A stretch of DNA of 64,000 bases from Marinobacter litoralis (GTDB lineage: Bacteria; Pseudomonadota; Gammaproteobacteria; Pseudomonadales; Oleiphilaceae), in the NCBI RefSeq assembly GCF_003336705.1, contig NZ_QMDL01000003.1, forward strand, positions 372,211 to 436,210, given 5' to 3'. Shown here one piece after another: positions 54,881 to 64,000 of the stretch (the first letter of the stretch is position 1; the number at the start of each line of letters is the position of its first letter). The notes under the pieces were generated by a model. That model was not told where the DNA came from and made no database searches. It saw only the letters and a list, made by a program, of their open reading frames with translations. A program made the position numbers and the translations under genes.

Positions 54881-54914
54881 TGTTTATTCAGGGCCAGCCG
54901 TAAAACAAGCCGCC

Positions 54915-55307
54915 TCAATAAGCGCCGCGAATCAGATCAATCCCCGGTTTTAGCACCTCTTTCCAGGCTTGCCGAAGCTCCGGGCTGTACTCCGGATCGT
55001 GCATACGCACGGTTTTCAGCAACGCCTCTTCCCACAAATCGTACCATTCCGGCTGGATGTCGTAATTCTTTCGGTTATGACTCTCGCCCAGATCCCGCAA
55101 TTTACGGTCGGACATACCGCGAGCCACCAGAATGATCTGCATCACGCCGTGGCGTAGCAGATGGCGTTGGGCCGCCATATCGGTGTCGGCAAAACGCTTG
55201 CGAATGGCCTCTGAACTGGCCATGAAGAAATCGTAAAAATCGACAAAAAACTGTTCGGTTCGACAACAGCGGCCATAGCTCTGGAAAACAAGATCCGTGT
55301 TATTCAT
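54915..55307 (-). CDS. Globin-family protein
   Basis: A 130-residue single-domain globin. The E-helix region reads HLLRHGVMQIILVARG and the likely proximal histidine is His77 in LGESHNRKNYDIQPEWYDLW, the F-G pattern of bacterial globins. It lacks the reductase domain of flavohemoglobins. A role in oxygen or nitric oxide chemistry is usual for such proteins but not shown. The ATG at 55307 begins MNNTDLVFQSYGRCC. Confidence 0.83.
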   Translation of the reverse strand: MNNTDLVFQSYGRCCRTEQFFVDFYDFFMASSEAIRKRFADTDMAAQRHLLRHGVMQIILVARGMSDRKLRDLGESHNRKNYDIQPEWYDLWEEALLKTVRMHDPEYSPELRQAWKEVLKPGIDLIRGAY

Positions 55308-55441
55308 CTGCAGTGTCTGCCTTGGGGATAAGTGAAGGACGCGTGAGAAGCTGACGAATTGTAAGCATGCAACCTAAACTTTCAATAGCGGGATGGCGAA
55401 ACTCCGGATTTATTTCAAAGAGTTACAAAACATAACAAAGT

Positions 55442-57697
55442 TCAGAACGGCTCAGGAAACCACCAGCCCGGCAGCAACCGATTAACTGACGGCTTCAGAA
55501 ATCGGTCGTCTATGAGCCAGATCACTCCTTGGTCTTCCGGTGTTCGAATCACCCGTCCCGCTGCTTGCGCAACTTTCTGTAAGCCGGGAATGAGGTAGGT
55601 GTATTCGTAGCCATTGCCAAACCGCTGCTGCAGTCGGGTTTTCAGGATTTCGTGCCAAGCGTCGAAGGGCGGCAGGCCCAAGGTGGCGACGAAGGCACCG
55701 ATCAACTGGTCTCCGGGCAGATCAATGCCTTCACTGAACACCCCGCCCAATACCGCGAATGCCACGCCGCCATTCGGCTTCTGGAACCCCGCCAGAAATT
55801 CGCGCCGCTGTTCCGCAGTCATGCCCGGTTGCTGGCTGCGCTGGGGAATATCCGGGGCGTGTTCCGCCAAGGCATCACTGGCTTCTTTGGCGTATTTAAA
55901 GCTGCTGAAGAACGCCAGGTAGTGGCCGGGGCGTTGCCGGTACTGGCTGGCAATCACCTCCGCAATGGGTTGCAACGAAGCCTCTCGGTGAACCTGCCGA
56001 GTGCTGATGCCGGGGGTAAAGTTTACTTGCAGTTGCTCGGCGCTGAACGGGCTGGGCAGGGAGGTAAACCGGGCATCTTCCGTCATACCCAGCAGGTCCC
56101 GGTAATAAACGCCGGGGCTTAGGGTGGCGGAGAACAGCAGCACCGAGTGGGCATCGGCAAAGCGCTCGCGAAGGTAATCGGCAGGAATCAGATTCTGTAA
56201 CGTTAAACTGGCCCGTCCACGACCACTGCGCTGAAATTCACACAGCGAGTGATCCCCGAAACTGTCCGCCAGCTTCATAAAGGCCACGCTTTCAAACATC
56301 ACTTCTTGCAACGGGAGGTCGGGCGGGTTGTCGGCGAGGTAATCGGTGATGGTGGACACCATCGCCTGCAAGGCCCCCAACAACTGTGAGGGTAGGGTAG
56401 CCAGAAACACCGGCTGGTCCTGATCGCCATGATCACGAATCAGACTCTGCCACGCGCGGGCGGTTCGGTCCAAAGCCGACTTCAGCGGTTTGGGCGCGGT
56501 TTTCTTAACCTTCAGCAAGCGATGCTGGTCCAGGCGTACCGAGTACATGCCGCGGCCACGGTCCACCAGATTATGGGCTTCGTCCACCAGCACACTGGCT
56601 TTCCAGTTGTTTTGGCGGATCAAACCGTGGAGCAAGGCGGATTGGTCGAACATCCGGTTTACATCGCCGATCACCAGATCGCTCCAACGGGCCATTTCTT
56701 GAGCCAGAAAATAAGGACAAATGTCGTGACCTGCAGCGATTTGCTGCAAAACATCTTGAGTTAGCGGACTTTTGCTTTGAACGGCTTCGGCCCGCGCATC
56801 TGGCAAACGGTCGAAAAAACCTTTCGCCAGCGGGCAGGAATCGCCGTGACAGGCTTTGTCCGGGTGCTCACAGGCGTCGTCTTTGGATACCAGTTCCAGT
56901 GTACGCAGGGGCCAGGGCTGCAACGGGTCTTGGGCCGAACGCAACTTATCCACAGCATCCAGTGCCAGTTGCCGAGCGGTGTTGCGGCAGGTGAGGTAGA
57001 ACAGCCGATCCTGTCCTGCGGCGGGCATCGCCATTAACGCCGGGAATAGGGTGCCCAAGGTTTTACCCAGTCCGGTGGGCGCCTCCAGCAATAAGGTTTC
57101 ACCTTTCACGGCATTCTTGTAGACGGTTTCCGCCAGCTGCCGCTGGCGTGGACGGAAGTCCGGGAAGGGGAAGGTCAGCTCGGCCAACAACGCATTGCGC
57201 TGTTCCCGATGATGTTCTTCCTGCTCGGCCCAGGCTTTATACAGGGTGCATAGAGCTTCGAGTTCCAGCCACAGCTCGTCGGCACTGGCAGTTTCTACCT
57301 GTGTGGTTTCTTTGCTCTTGCCGATGTCGAAATAGACCAACGCCAACTCCAGCTTTTTGCGCTTTTCCTGTCGGCATAACAGAGCTCCATAAACCCGCAA
57401 TTGGGCTCGGTGCAGTGCCCGTTGGTGCTCGCGTATACGGGACACATCACCCCGGTGAGTTTTGATTTCTTCCAGCCGGCCGTTGTGCGGGTTATAACCG
57501 TCAGCTCTTCCGGATAGCTTTAAACCCATGCACTTTCCGGTAAGTGAATACTCGCTTTTGTAGCCGTAACCGCGGTTATCCTGAATCGTTTGATGGCCCG
57601 CGATGCCTTCTTCCGCGCTGGGGGCCGGGGTGTAGCGGAAGTCCAGATCGCCGTGGCGAGCAGCGAACTCGCACAGGGTACGAACGGCTACCTTCAT
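55442..57697 (-). CDS. XPD/DinG-like DNA helicase with N-terminal nuclease-like domain
   Basis: A 751-residue superfamily 2 Fe-S helicase. The N-terminal 160 residues contain LSGRADGYNPHNGRLEEIKT and QLRVYGALLC, the pattern of a PD-(D/E)xK (Cas4/RecB-like) nuclease. The helicase part has LEAPTGLGKTLGTLFPAL, Fe-S cysteines in DACEHPDKACHGDSCP plus ICPYFLAQEMA, and VDEAHNLVD. The C-terminus keeps GVFSEGIDLPGDQLIG and QAAGRVIRTPED. The ATG at 57697 has GGGAG upstream and overlaps the FAN1-like stop (ATGA). The two are a conserved repair pair as far as I recall. Confidence 0.9.
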   Translation of the reverse strand: MKVAVRTLCEFAARHGDLDFRYTPAPSAEEGIAGHQTIQDNRGYGYKSEYSLTGKCMGLKLSGRADGYNPHNGRLEEIKTHRGDVSRIREHQRALHRAQLRVYGALLCRQEKRKKLELALVYFDIGKSKETTQVETASADELWLELEALCTLYKAWAEQEEHHREQRNALLAELTFPFPDFRPRQRQLAETVYKNAVKGETLLLEAPTGLGKTLGTLFPALMAMPAAGQDRLFYLTCRNTARQLALDAVDKLRSAQDPLQPWPLRTLELVSKDDACEHPDKACHGDSCPLAKGFFDRLPDARAEAVQSKSPLTQDVLQQIAAGHDICPYFLAQEMARWSDLVIGDVNRMFDQSALLHGLIRQNNWKASVLVDEAHNLVDRGRGMYSVRLDQHRLLKVKKTAPKPLKSALDRTARAWQSLIRDHGDQDQPVFLATLPSQLLGALQAMVSTITDYLADNPPDLPLQEVMFESVAFMKLADSFGDHSLCEFQRSGRGRASLTLQNLIPADYLRERFADAHSVLLFSATLSPGVYYRDLLGMTEDARFTSLPSPFSAEQLQVNFTPGISTRQVHREASLQPIAEVIASQYRQRPGHYLAFFSSFKYAKEASDALAEHAPDIPQRSQQPGMTAEQRREFLAGFQKPNGGVAFAVLGGVFSEGIDLPGDQLIGAFVATLGLPPFDAWHEILKTRLQQRFGNGYEYTYLIPGLQKVAQAAGRVIRTPEDQGVIWLIDDRFLKPSVNRLLPGWWFPEPF

Positions 57698-59394
57698 GAA
57701 CTCCCCCCCGCATCCTGCCAACGCACGTAACACACGCTGGCGGGTATGCCTTGCTGGTCGAAAAAAGCGAGCCAGCGGCGTTGGTGATCCTGCAGTCGGT
57801 CGCCGGGGCCTTTCACTTCAATCATTTCATAACGGTGTTCAGGGGCTTCTCCGTTGGGGATAAAACGAATCAAATCCGGGAAGCCGCTGCGGTGTTCCTT
57901 CACATTGGTTAGCAGCCGGTCAAACAGCGCTCTGAGATGGGCCGGCGGGATACACTCCATGGCCAATTCCAGCAAGTCTTCGGTGACCACCGGCCACGCG
58001 ACAAACGGGTTAGCAAGACCCTGTTTCGCTTTGAAGGTTTCACGGATGATTCGTCGATAAGCCTCCGTTTCCAGCAGCGCAAAGCACTGGTCGAACTCCG
58101 TTTGTCGGCGGGCGACAAAGTCTTCTCGAGTCAGGTCTGCCGGGCCGATGTGGAAGGGGTGAAAAAACGCGCCAGCGATGGGTTTGAAAATCACCCGCCA
58201 ACACAGCAAGCCGAACAGGGCATTGATCAGTGTATTTTCCACATAGAACACCGGGGCACTTTCGCTGGTTAGGTGCGCCAAAGCCGCTTGCTCAACCGTG
58301 CCGCTATCCGGTTTCGGGAGGGTGACCGTTATTTCCCGGATCAACGGCTTGGTCGGCACCTGTGGTTTCGGTGCGCCCATTTTCGGTGCCAGCCGTTTCA
58401 GAATCCGCTCCAGTCCTTGAGTTTCGGCATCGCTCAGTTTGCCGGTTTGCCACTGCCCGGCGATGGCCCAGGCCTCCTCGAACCGTTTCAGGCGTTCCAA
58501 CAATCGTAACTGCTTGAGCCTGGCTTCCCGGTGCCCGCTGGCGGCCCAAGCCTGCAATGCTAGTTTTGAATTGCCTTGCCGCTCAGCCTGTCGGCCCAGT
58601 TCCAACAACAGGCGGTTTCGGCGGCTGGCTAACCATGAGTTATCCACAGGCGCTGAAATATCCGGCCAAACCTCTTCTGCCGCCTCACCAGCATCCAAGC
58701 GCTCCCGGCACTGATGCATCTGCAGGTAGCTGTCCACCTCGGCCCGGTGCTGGAAGGCCCGGGATTCGGGGGTAAAGGGCACCGTCTCAAATTGCTGTAC
58801 GCCCAGCTCCACCAACACGAAGTCGGTCCAGCTTTGGCGCAGGTTGCCGAAGAACATCAGGCGAATGCGATCGAACAGAGCCATATCCTGTACTTGCACC
58901 ACCTGCGGCACCGGTTGATCAAACCAGCGGTGAACCGGCTCAGGTTCGGGCAAGGTGGCGGCAAGGGCCTCACGAAGCTGGGCTTTGGGTAAGCTTTTGG
59001 GCAAGCGGTTCTGCGCCAGCCAGTCTGCAAACAGCGGCCGAAGTTCGGCGAGGGTAAACAACCGAAACACATCCTCTAAGCCCAGCAACGGGGCAGGCTC
59101 CAGCCATTGCTCAGCGATCAGCTCCGCCACGGCGTCGGTTTCCGGCTGCGGCAGTTCCGGGTAATTCAACTTATCCACACGGAACAAGTCACCGGTGCGC
59201 ATCACCATGCGAGTCAGTAGCGCCCGCGCCGCCACCGGTAGCGCTCGGAAACTCGCCAGCCGCGCGCGCTCGAATTCAGTCAGGAGATCGCTGTGATGCG
59301 CAGCCACCCAGTCCACCAAGGTGTTCATGTTTTCCAGGTAGTACAACGGGTTCTCAAGATCCGCCGTGGTCGGATACGACCGCATTTGTCGCAT
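57694..59394 (-). CDS. FAN1-like VRR-NUC domain nuclease
   Basis: About 566 residues. The C-terminal VRR-NUC domain has the catalytic series GFPDLIRF, then YEMIEVKGPGDRLQDHQRRW, giving the PD...EVK metal site. The N-terminal part resembles the SAP/TPR regions of bacterial FAN1 proteins (for example LENMNTLVDWVAAHHSDLL and MRTGDLFRVDKLNYPEL). FAN1 nucleases act on interstrand crosslinks and 5' flaps. I prefer the ATG at 59394 (AGGA 10 nt upstream); a frame from 59457 overlaps the region upstream of recC. It is divergent from recC, with about 88 bp between start codons. Confidence 0.88.
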   Translation of the reverse strand: MRQMRSYPTTADLENPLYYLENMNTLVDWVAAHHSDLLTEFERARLASFRALPVAARALLTRMVMRTGDLFRVDKLNYPELPQPETDAVAELIAEQWLEPAPLLGLEDVFRLFTLAELRPLFADWLAQNRLPKSLPKAQLREALAATLPEPEPVHRWFDQPVPQVVQVQDMALFDRIRLMFFGNLRQSWTDFVLVELGVQQFETVPFTPESRAFQHRAEVDSYLQMHQCRERLDAGEAAEEVWPDISAPVDNSWLASRRNRLLLELGRQAERQGNSKLALQAWAASGHREARLKQLRLLERLKRFEEAWAIAGQWQTGKLSDAETQGLERILKRLAPKMGAPKPQVPTKPLIREITVTLPKPDSGTVEQAALAHLTSESAPVFYVENTLINALFGLLCWRVIFKPIAGAFFHPFHIGPADLTREDFVARRQTEFDQCFALLETEAYRRIIRETFKAKQGLANPFVAWPVVTEDLLELAMECIPPAHLRALFDRLLTNVKEHRSGFPDLIRFIPNGEAPEHRYEMIEVKGPGDRLQDHQRRWLAFFDQQGIPASVCYVRWQDAGGSS

Positions 59395-59482
59395 GAAAGG
59401 GATATCCTGCCTAACGAAACAAACTCGGGTTTGGGGTAACCTGTCACCCAGACCCATTTTCCGGAATCAAGATAACACTGGT

Positions 59483-62400
59483 ATGCCTGAGACCAACAGT
59501 ATTGAACCCGGCTTTCACGCCATCCACGCCAACCATCTGGAAGATCTGCGCCGGGCGGTGGTGTACATCTGCCGGCAAAATCCGATGCCGCCGCTGCAAA
59601 GCGAAACGTTTCTGGTGCAAAGCAACGGCATTGCCCAATGGTTGAAGCTGGCACTGGCCGAAAAACGCACCGAAGACGGCGTCGAAGGCGGGCTGGGTAT
59701 TGCTGCCGGAATGGACTTTCTATTCCCGGCTCGTTTTATCTGGCAAGCGTACCGGGCCGTGTTACCGGACGGCGAAGTACCCGAGCAATCACCCTTCGAT
59801 AAAAGCCGGCTGGTGTGGCGGTTATACCGGCTTTTACCCGAACTGGTCGGGCAAGACGAAGCCTTCACTCCGCTAGCCCGTTTTCTGGACGGCACCGACA
59901 CCGAGCTGCGCAACTTCCAGTTGGCTGAAAAAGTGGCCGATCTGTTCGACCAATATCAGGTCTTCCGCGCTGACTGGCTCGCTGCTTGGGAGCAGGGCCG
60001 GGATGTTCTCATTACGCCCAGAGGCGAAGAAAAACCACTGACAACGGAAACTCTCTGGCAGCCGTTGTTGTGGCGCAAGCTGGTGGAAGATGTCGGCGAA
60101 GCCTCACGTACCAGCCGTTCGCAAATTCACACTCGTTTTATGGAGCAGGGCCAGCGCATCACCACGCCCGCTAACCCGGCCCGACTGCCCAAACGCATCG
60201 TTGTGTTTGGCGTTTCCTCACTGCCGCGACAGGCTTTGGAAGCACTGTACGTGCTTAGCCGTTTTAGTCAGGTGGTGCTGTGTGTGCACAACCCCAGCCA
60301 GTTTTACTGGGCCGATATCATCAGCGACCGGGAACTGCTTCGCGCCAACCGTAAGCGGGGCCTAGCCCATCCGGTACTGTCGCAGATTGATGATAAAGAC
60401 CAACTGCACCAACACGCCAACCCGTTACTGGCGGCTTGGGGCAAACAAGGCCGGGACTATATTCGCCTGCTGGACGAATTCGACAACCCGGAGGAATATC
60501 GCAGCAGCTTCCAGACCCCGGACCAGAAAATCGATATCTTCTCGGAGCACGGCAACGGGGAGGCCCCCAGCCTGTTAAACCAACTGCAGAATGACATCTA
60601 TAACCTGACCCCGCTGCAGGAAATTCGTGAGCAAGCCCGCGAGCTGGACCTTACCCGGGATTATTCCATTGCCTTTCACGAAGCCCACAGCCCCCAGCGT
60701 GAGGTGGAAGTACTGCACGACCAATTGCTGGCAGCGTTCAATGCCGACCCCAACCTTCGGCCCCGCGATGTCATCGTGATGGTGCCCGACATCAACGTGT
60801 ACGCCCCACATATTCAGGCGGTGTTTGGCCGTTACCAGCCCGGTCGTAAACGCCACATTCCGTTCACCATTTCTGACCAAGGGCAGCGCCACCACGAACC
60901 GGTGTTGATCGCACTGGAAACGCTGATGTCGTTGCCCCGCAGTCGCTTCGGTGTGAGTGAAATCATCAGCCTGCTGGAAGTCCCCGGTATCCGTGATCGC
61001 TTCGGCATCCACGAAGACGACATTCCACTGGCGCGGCGCTGGGTGGAAGGCGCCAACATCCGCTGGGGCCTGCACGGTCAGCACCGGGAAAGTCTTGATT
61101 TACCCGCAGAACTGGATCGCAATACCTGGCAATCCGGGCTTAGGTCCATGCTGCTGGGTTACGGCATGGGTGAGGACGACCCATGGGCCGGCGTAGAGCC
61201 CTATGGCGAAATCGGTGGTCTGCAAGCCGATCTGGCCGGCCGGCTCGGTGACTTTGTGCATCAACTGGAAACCTTGTGGCAGGCCCTGCAAACCCAACGC
61301 ACCCCTGAGCAGTGGGAAACGCTTTTCTCGGACATGCTGGAGCAGTTTTTCCACAAAGTGGAAGGCAGTGATCTGTTGCTGCTTAACCGCTTCCGGCGGC
61401 ATCTGGAGCAATGGCTGGAAAATGCACTGGCGGCCGGGCTAAACGAGCAATCATTGCCGTTGAACATCGTCAAAGACGTGCTGCTGTCCGGCTTGGACGA
61501 AGGTGGTCTGAACCAGCGCTTCCTGGCCGGCAAGGTCAACTTCGCCACCTTGATGCCCATGCGGGCAATTCCCTTCCGCAAGGTGTGCCTGCTGGGGATG
61601 AACGACGGCGACTACCCTCGCTCGCGGCCACCTGTGGATTTTGATCTGATGGCCCAAGACTACCGCCCGGGAGATCGCTCCCGCCGCGAGGACGACCGCT
61701 ATTTGTTTTTGGAAGCTTTGCTATCAGCCCGCGAACAGCTTTACATCAGCTGGGTAGGGCGCAGCATCAAAGACGACTCCGAGCGGCCACCATCGGTGCT
61801 GGTGGGCCAGCTTCAGGATCACCTCGACAGCCTGTGGACAGTGGCGGGGCAACCGAACAAGACGGTGACGAAAGCACTGACCACCCAACACCCGTTGCAG
61901 CCCTTCAGCCGCGACTATTTCCCCAAGGCCAACGCCCGGGAAAATATCTTGGAAGACACCGCAAAGCCCTTGGTGGAGGTGCTGGAAAGCCGCAACCTGT
62001 TTACCTATGAACGGGAATGGCGCAGCGCCCACGGGGTGGAACCGGCAGCACACACTCAAACCCCATTGCCGTATCAGGCACCGGAAGAGCCCATCAGCCT
62101 GAACGACCTGGCCGGTTTTCTGAAAAAGCCCATCGAAACCTTCTATCAACGCCGCCTGCAGGTACGCTTTGAAGAGGTGGAAAACGACGACACCGACAAC
62201 GAAAACTTCGACCTGAACGGGCTGGACCGTTGGCGTCTGGACAACGAACTGATCCAGCAAAGCCTGCTCAAAGCCGGCACCGAAGAAGAACTGCACGATC
62301 GGCTGGAAACCACGCTGGACCGCATGGCCCGGCGGGGTGACCTCGGCATGGGCGTGACCGAACACCGACTACGCAGCGAACTGTCCGGGCGCTTGCCGAA

Positions 62401-63076
62401 CCTGTTCGGGCGCTACCAAAGCGCGCTGGCGGAATGGCCCGAAGCCGTGGCTGAACCCTTGGCCTTCAACTACGCGTTTAAACAGTCCACCGGCACCGTG
62501 GAAGTGGCCGACCTGATTGATGGCCTGCGCCGCAATGCCAACGGCGATCTGTGCCGACTGGTGGTGGCCAGCTCCAGTTTGCTGACCGGTTCCGGTTACA
62601 GCAAGAAAGTGCGCTACGCCAACCTGATGCGGGACTGGCTGATCCATCTGGCCGGACAGCTCAGCGGCCAACCGTTTGCAACGCTGATTCTGGGTAAGGA
62701 AGAAGACCGTAAGTTCAGCTTTGCCCCGATGACACCCGAAACGGCCAAGCACCGCTTTGACACCGTCCTGAAACGCTGGATGGAAGCCACCACCCGGGCC
62801 TTACCGATTCACTGCGACGCCGGTTTTGCCTGGGTCACCAGTTTCTACGGCGGCAAAAAGTACGTGGGCGATCACGAACGCGCCATTGATGAAGCCGAGA
62901 ACGCCTACACCACCGCTTTGACCAGAGACACCGGCTACCTGCGCGGTGCTTTCGAAACGCCGGAATCACTCATGGCCAGTGGGGAATTTGAAGCGCTCCT
63001 GCACGACTTATATGTCCCCCTGTGGGAAGCAGAGCAGGGCAAGTCCGCGGCTGAACAGATCGAGAGCATGGAATGA
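59483..63076 (+). CDS. recC: Exodeoxyribonuclease V gamma subunit
   Basis: A 1197-residue subunit of RecBCD that splits the strands and recognises Chi. Recognisable parts are LVQSNGIAQWLKLALAEK near the N-terminus, VIVMVPDINVYAPHIQAVFG, and MRAIPFRKVCLLGMNDGDYP with RSRPPVDFDLM. The ATG at 59483 (MPETNSIEPGFHAIH) is the natural start; the frame from 59366 overlaps the divergent gene. Its stop overlaps the recB start by ATGA. Confidence 0.95.
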   Translation: MPETNSIEPGFHAIHANHLEDLRRAVVYICRQNPMPPLQSETFLVQSNGIAQWLKLALAEKRTEDGVEGGLGIAAGMDFLFPARFIWQAYRAVLPDGEVPEQSPFDKSRLVWRLYRLLPELVGQDEAFTPLARFLDGTDTELRNFQLAEKVADLFDQYQVFRADWLAAWEQGRDVLITPRGEEKPLTTETLWQPLLWRKLVEDVGEASRTSRSQIHTRFMEQGQRITTPANPARLPKRIVVFGVSSLPRQALEALYVLSRFSQVVLCVHNPSQFYWADIISDRELLRANRKRGLAHPVLSQIDDKDQLHQHANPLLAAWGKQGRDYIRLLDEFDNPEEYRSSFQTPDQKIDIFSEHGNGEAPSLLNQLQNDIYNLTPLQEIREQARELDLTRDYSIAFHEAHSPQREVEVLHDQLLAAFNADPNLRPRDVIVMVPDINVYAPHIQAVFGRYQPGRKRHIPFTISDQGQRHHEPVLIALETLMSLPRSRFGVSEIISLLEVPGIRDRFGIHEDDIPLARRWVEGANIRWGLHGQHRESLDLPAELDRNTWQSGLRSMLLGYGMGEDDPWAGVEPYGEIGGLQADLAGRLGDFVHQLETLWQALQTQRTPEQWETLFSDMLEQFFHKVEGSDLLLLNRFRRHLEQWLENALAAGLNEQSLPLNIVKDVLLSGLDEGGLNQRFLAGKVNFATLMPMRAIPFRKVCLLGMNDGDYPRSRPPVDFDLMAQDYRPGDRSRREDDRYLFLEALLSAREQLYISWVGRSIKDDSERPPSVLVGQLQDHLDSLWTVAGQPNKTVTKALTTQHPLQPFSRDYFPKANARENILEDTAKPLVEVLESRNLFTYEREWRSAHGVEPAAHTQTPLPYQAPEEPISLNDLAGFLKKPIETFYQRRLQVRFEEVENDDTDNENFDLNGLDRWRLDNELIQQSLLKAGTEEELHDRLETTLDRMARRGDLGMGVTEHRLRSELSGRLPNLFGRYQSALAEWPEAVAEPLAFNYAFKQSTGTVEVADLIDGLRRNANGDLCRLVVASSSLLTGSGYSKKVRYANLMRDWLIHLAGQLSGQPFATLILGKEEDRKFSFAPMTPETAKHRFDTVLKRWMEATTRALPIHCDAGFAWVTSFYGGKKYVGDHERAIDEAENAYTTALTRDTGYLRGAFETPESLMASGEFEALLHDLYVPLWEAEQGKSAAEQIESME

Positions 63077-64000
63077 CAGAGCAAACGAACAACCGAAATC
63101 CCAATCTCGACCCGTTGGCATTGCCCCTGAACGGCAGCGCCCTGATCGAAGCCAGTGCCGGTACCGGGAAAACCTTTACCATCGCCATTTTGTATGTGCG
63201 CTTGGTGCTGGGTCACGGTCAGATAGAGCAAAGCCCGTTGCAAGATCTATTGCCACCGAACCTGTTGGTGGTGACCTTTACCGAAGCCGCCACCAAAGAA
63301 CTCCGGGACCGTATCCGCACCCGGCTGACCCAGGCCGCCGAGGTGTTTTCCGAGCACGCCGCCAGCCTTGAGCCATCACCGGAAACGGCACTTATCCACA
63401 AGCTTCGGGACGACAGCTATCCAGACCCGGCCAGCTGGCCCGACTGCCGCAAAAAACTGCTGCTCGCCGCCGAATGGATGGACGAAGCCGCCGTATCCAC
63501 CATCCACGGCTTCTGCAATCGCATGTTGAGCGAGCACGCTTTCGACAGTGGCAGTCTGTTCAAACTTACGCTGGAAACCGACCAGAGCGAGTTGTTGGAC
63601 GAGGTCGCCCGGGATTACTGGCGTACCTTTGTTTACCCACTACCGCCGGCACTGATGGATGAAGCCCTGAGCCATTGGAAAACCCCCACGGATCTTCGCA
63701 CGGCCGTCCGCAACCTAATCGGCGATCCCGAAAGCCTCGGCACGCCACCCGCAGATGTGCATAACGCCATCGAACAGGCCGTCACCGAAAGAGAAAACCA
63801 GTCAAACGCGCTGAAACGCTATGACTGGGCCAAGTGGCAGGGGGAAGTAGCCGATCTACTGAACGAGCTCAACAAGAACAAGCGGCTACACGGTGGCAGC
63901 AAGAACGCCATGCTGAAAGTCTGGGACACCTTGGTGGATTGGGCTGGCTCCAACGACTTGCTGCCGGAGAAGCTGGACTCAGCCGCGGGCTTCAAAAACC
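63073..64000 (+). CDS. recB: Exodeoxyribonuclease V beta subunit (N-terminal part)
   Basis: The first 309 codons of RecB, cut by the window end. Walker A reads EASAGTGKTFTIAILYVRL (residues about 26-44), motif Ia LLVVTFTEAATKELRDRIR, and AAVSTIHGFCNRMLSEHAF follow. RecB is the 3'-5' helicase and nuclease of RecBCD. The remaining helicase motifs and the nuclease domain are off the window. Confidence 0.95.
   Translation, partial: MTEQTNNRNPNLDPLALPLNGSALIEASAGTGKTFTIAILYVRLVLGHGQIEQSPLQDLLPPNLLVVTFTEAATKELRDRIRTRLTQAAEVFSEHAASLEPSPETALIHKLRDDSYPDPASWPDCRKKLLLAAEWMDEAAVSTIHGFCNRMLSEHAFDSGSLFKLTLETDQSELLDEVARDYWRTFVYPLPPALMDEALSHWKTPTDLRTAVRNLIGDPESLGTPPADVHNAIEQAVTERENQSNALKRYDWAKWQGEVADLLNELNKNKRLHGGSKNAMLKVWDTLVDWAGSNDLLPEKLDSAAGFKN

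Overview
The window looks like a chromosomal segment from a marine gammaproteobacterium close to Marinobacter. This is inferred from protein character, moderate-to-high GC, and gene orders shared with Pseudomonas: the glyQS / trkA-rsmB-fmt-def / LysM-dprA-tsaC-hemF-aroE neighbourhood, and a cytochrome oxidase cluster matching the P. aeruginosa PA0105-PA0114 order. In Pseudomonas these blocks lie near oriC, so this window probably does too. There is no rRNA, CRISPR array or intact insertion sequence.

Layout. (1) 1-6.6 kb: a catabolic operon read leftward (TRAP transporter dctPQM, 3-hydroxybutyrate dehydrogenase, acetoacetyl-CoA synthetase) with its own sigma-54 activator. A well-formed -24/-12 promoter and three activator half-palindromes lie between them. 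The genes together describe uptake and activation of 3-hydroxybutyrate or acetoacetate. (2) 6.6-17.4 kb: the DUF2868/DUF3482 GTPase pair, a solitary ectoine synthase with an MFS carrier, ornithine decarboxylase, an ATP-grasp protein, HrpB helicase and an MFS carrier. (3) 17.5-26.2 kb: a complete cytochrome c oxidase operon whose subunit II carries a fused cytochrome c domain, with assembly factors Cox11, SURF1, heme A/O synthases and SCO1. (4) 26.4-38.2 kb: MATE efflux, a diguanylate cyclase, DoxX, an Na+/H+ antiporter, oligopeptidase A with its zinc ribbon, gamma-carbonic anhydrase and a PomAB-type flagellar stator. (5) 38.2-50.6 kb: housekeeping genes aroE, hemF, tsaC, dprA, LysM, def, fmt, rsmB, trkA, glyQ, glyS. 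(6) 50.7-53.4 kb: tRNA-Pro(CGG) followed by a lower-GC two-gene cassette, a MazG-like pyrophosphohydrolase and a GIY-YIG / DUF2075 ATPase / S24 peptidase fusion; this is the best candidate for an undescribed (probably defence) system. (7) 53.4-55.3 kb: a heavily deleted phospholipase-D-family lipoprotein pseudogene, a VOC protein and a globin. (8) 55.4-64 kb: a DNA repair block with an XPD-like helicase carrying a nuclease domain, a FAN1-like VRR-NUC nuclease and divergent recC-recB (recB cut by the window end).

Non-coding structure is notable. Four long palindromes (16.1, 32.7, 32.9 and 35.4 kb) have perfect 22-28 bp stems that differ from copy to copy. Two of them share an identical 22-nt loop in opposite orientation, and three share the same CAAAAC...GTTTTG inner boundary. 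They occur between convergent genes but also directly upstream of start codons, so they are not simple terminators and may be a family of small mobile or regulatory elements.
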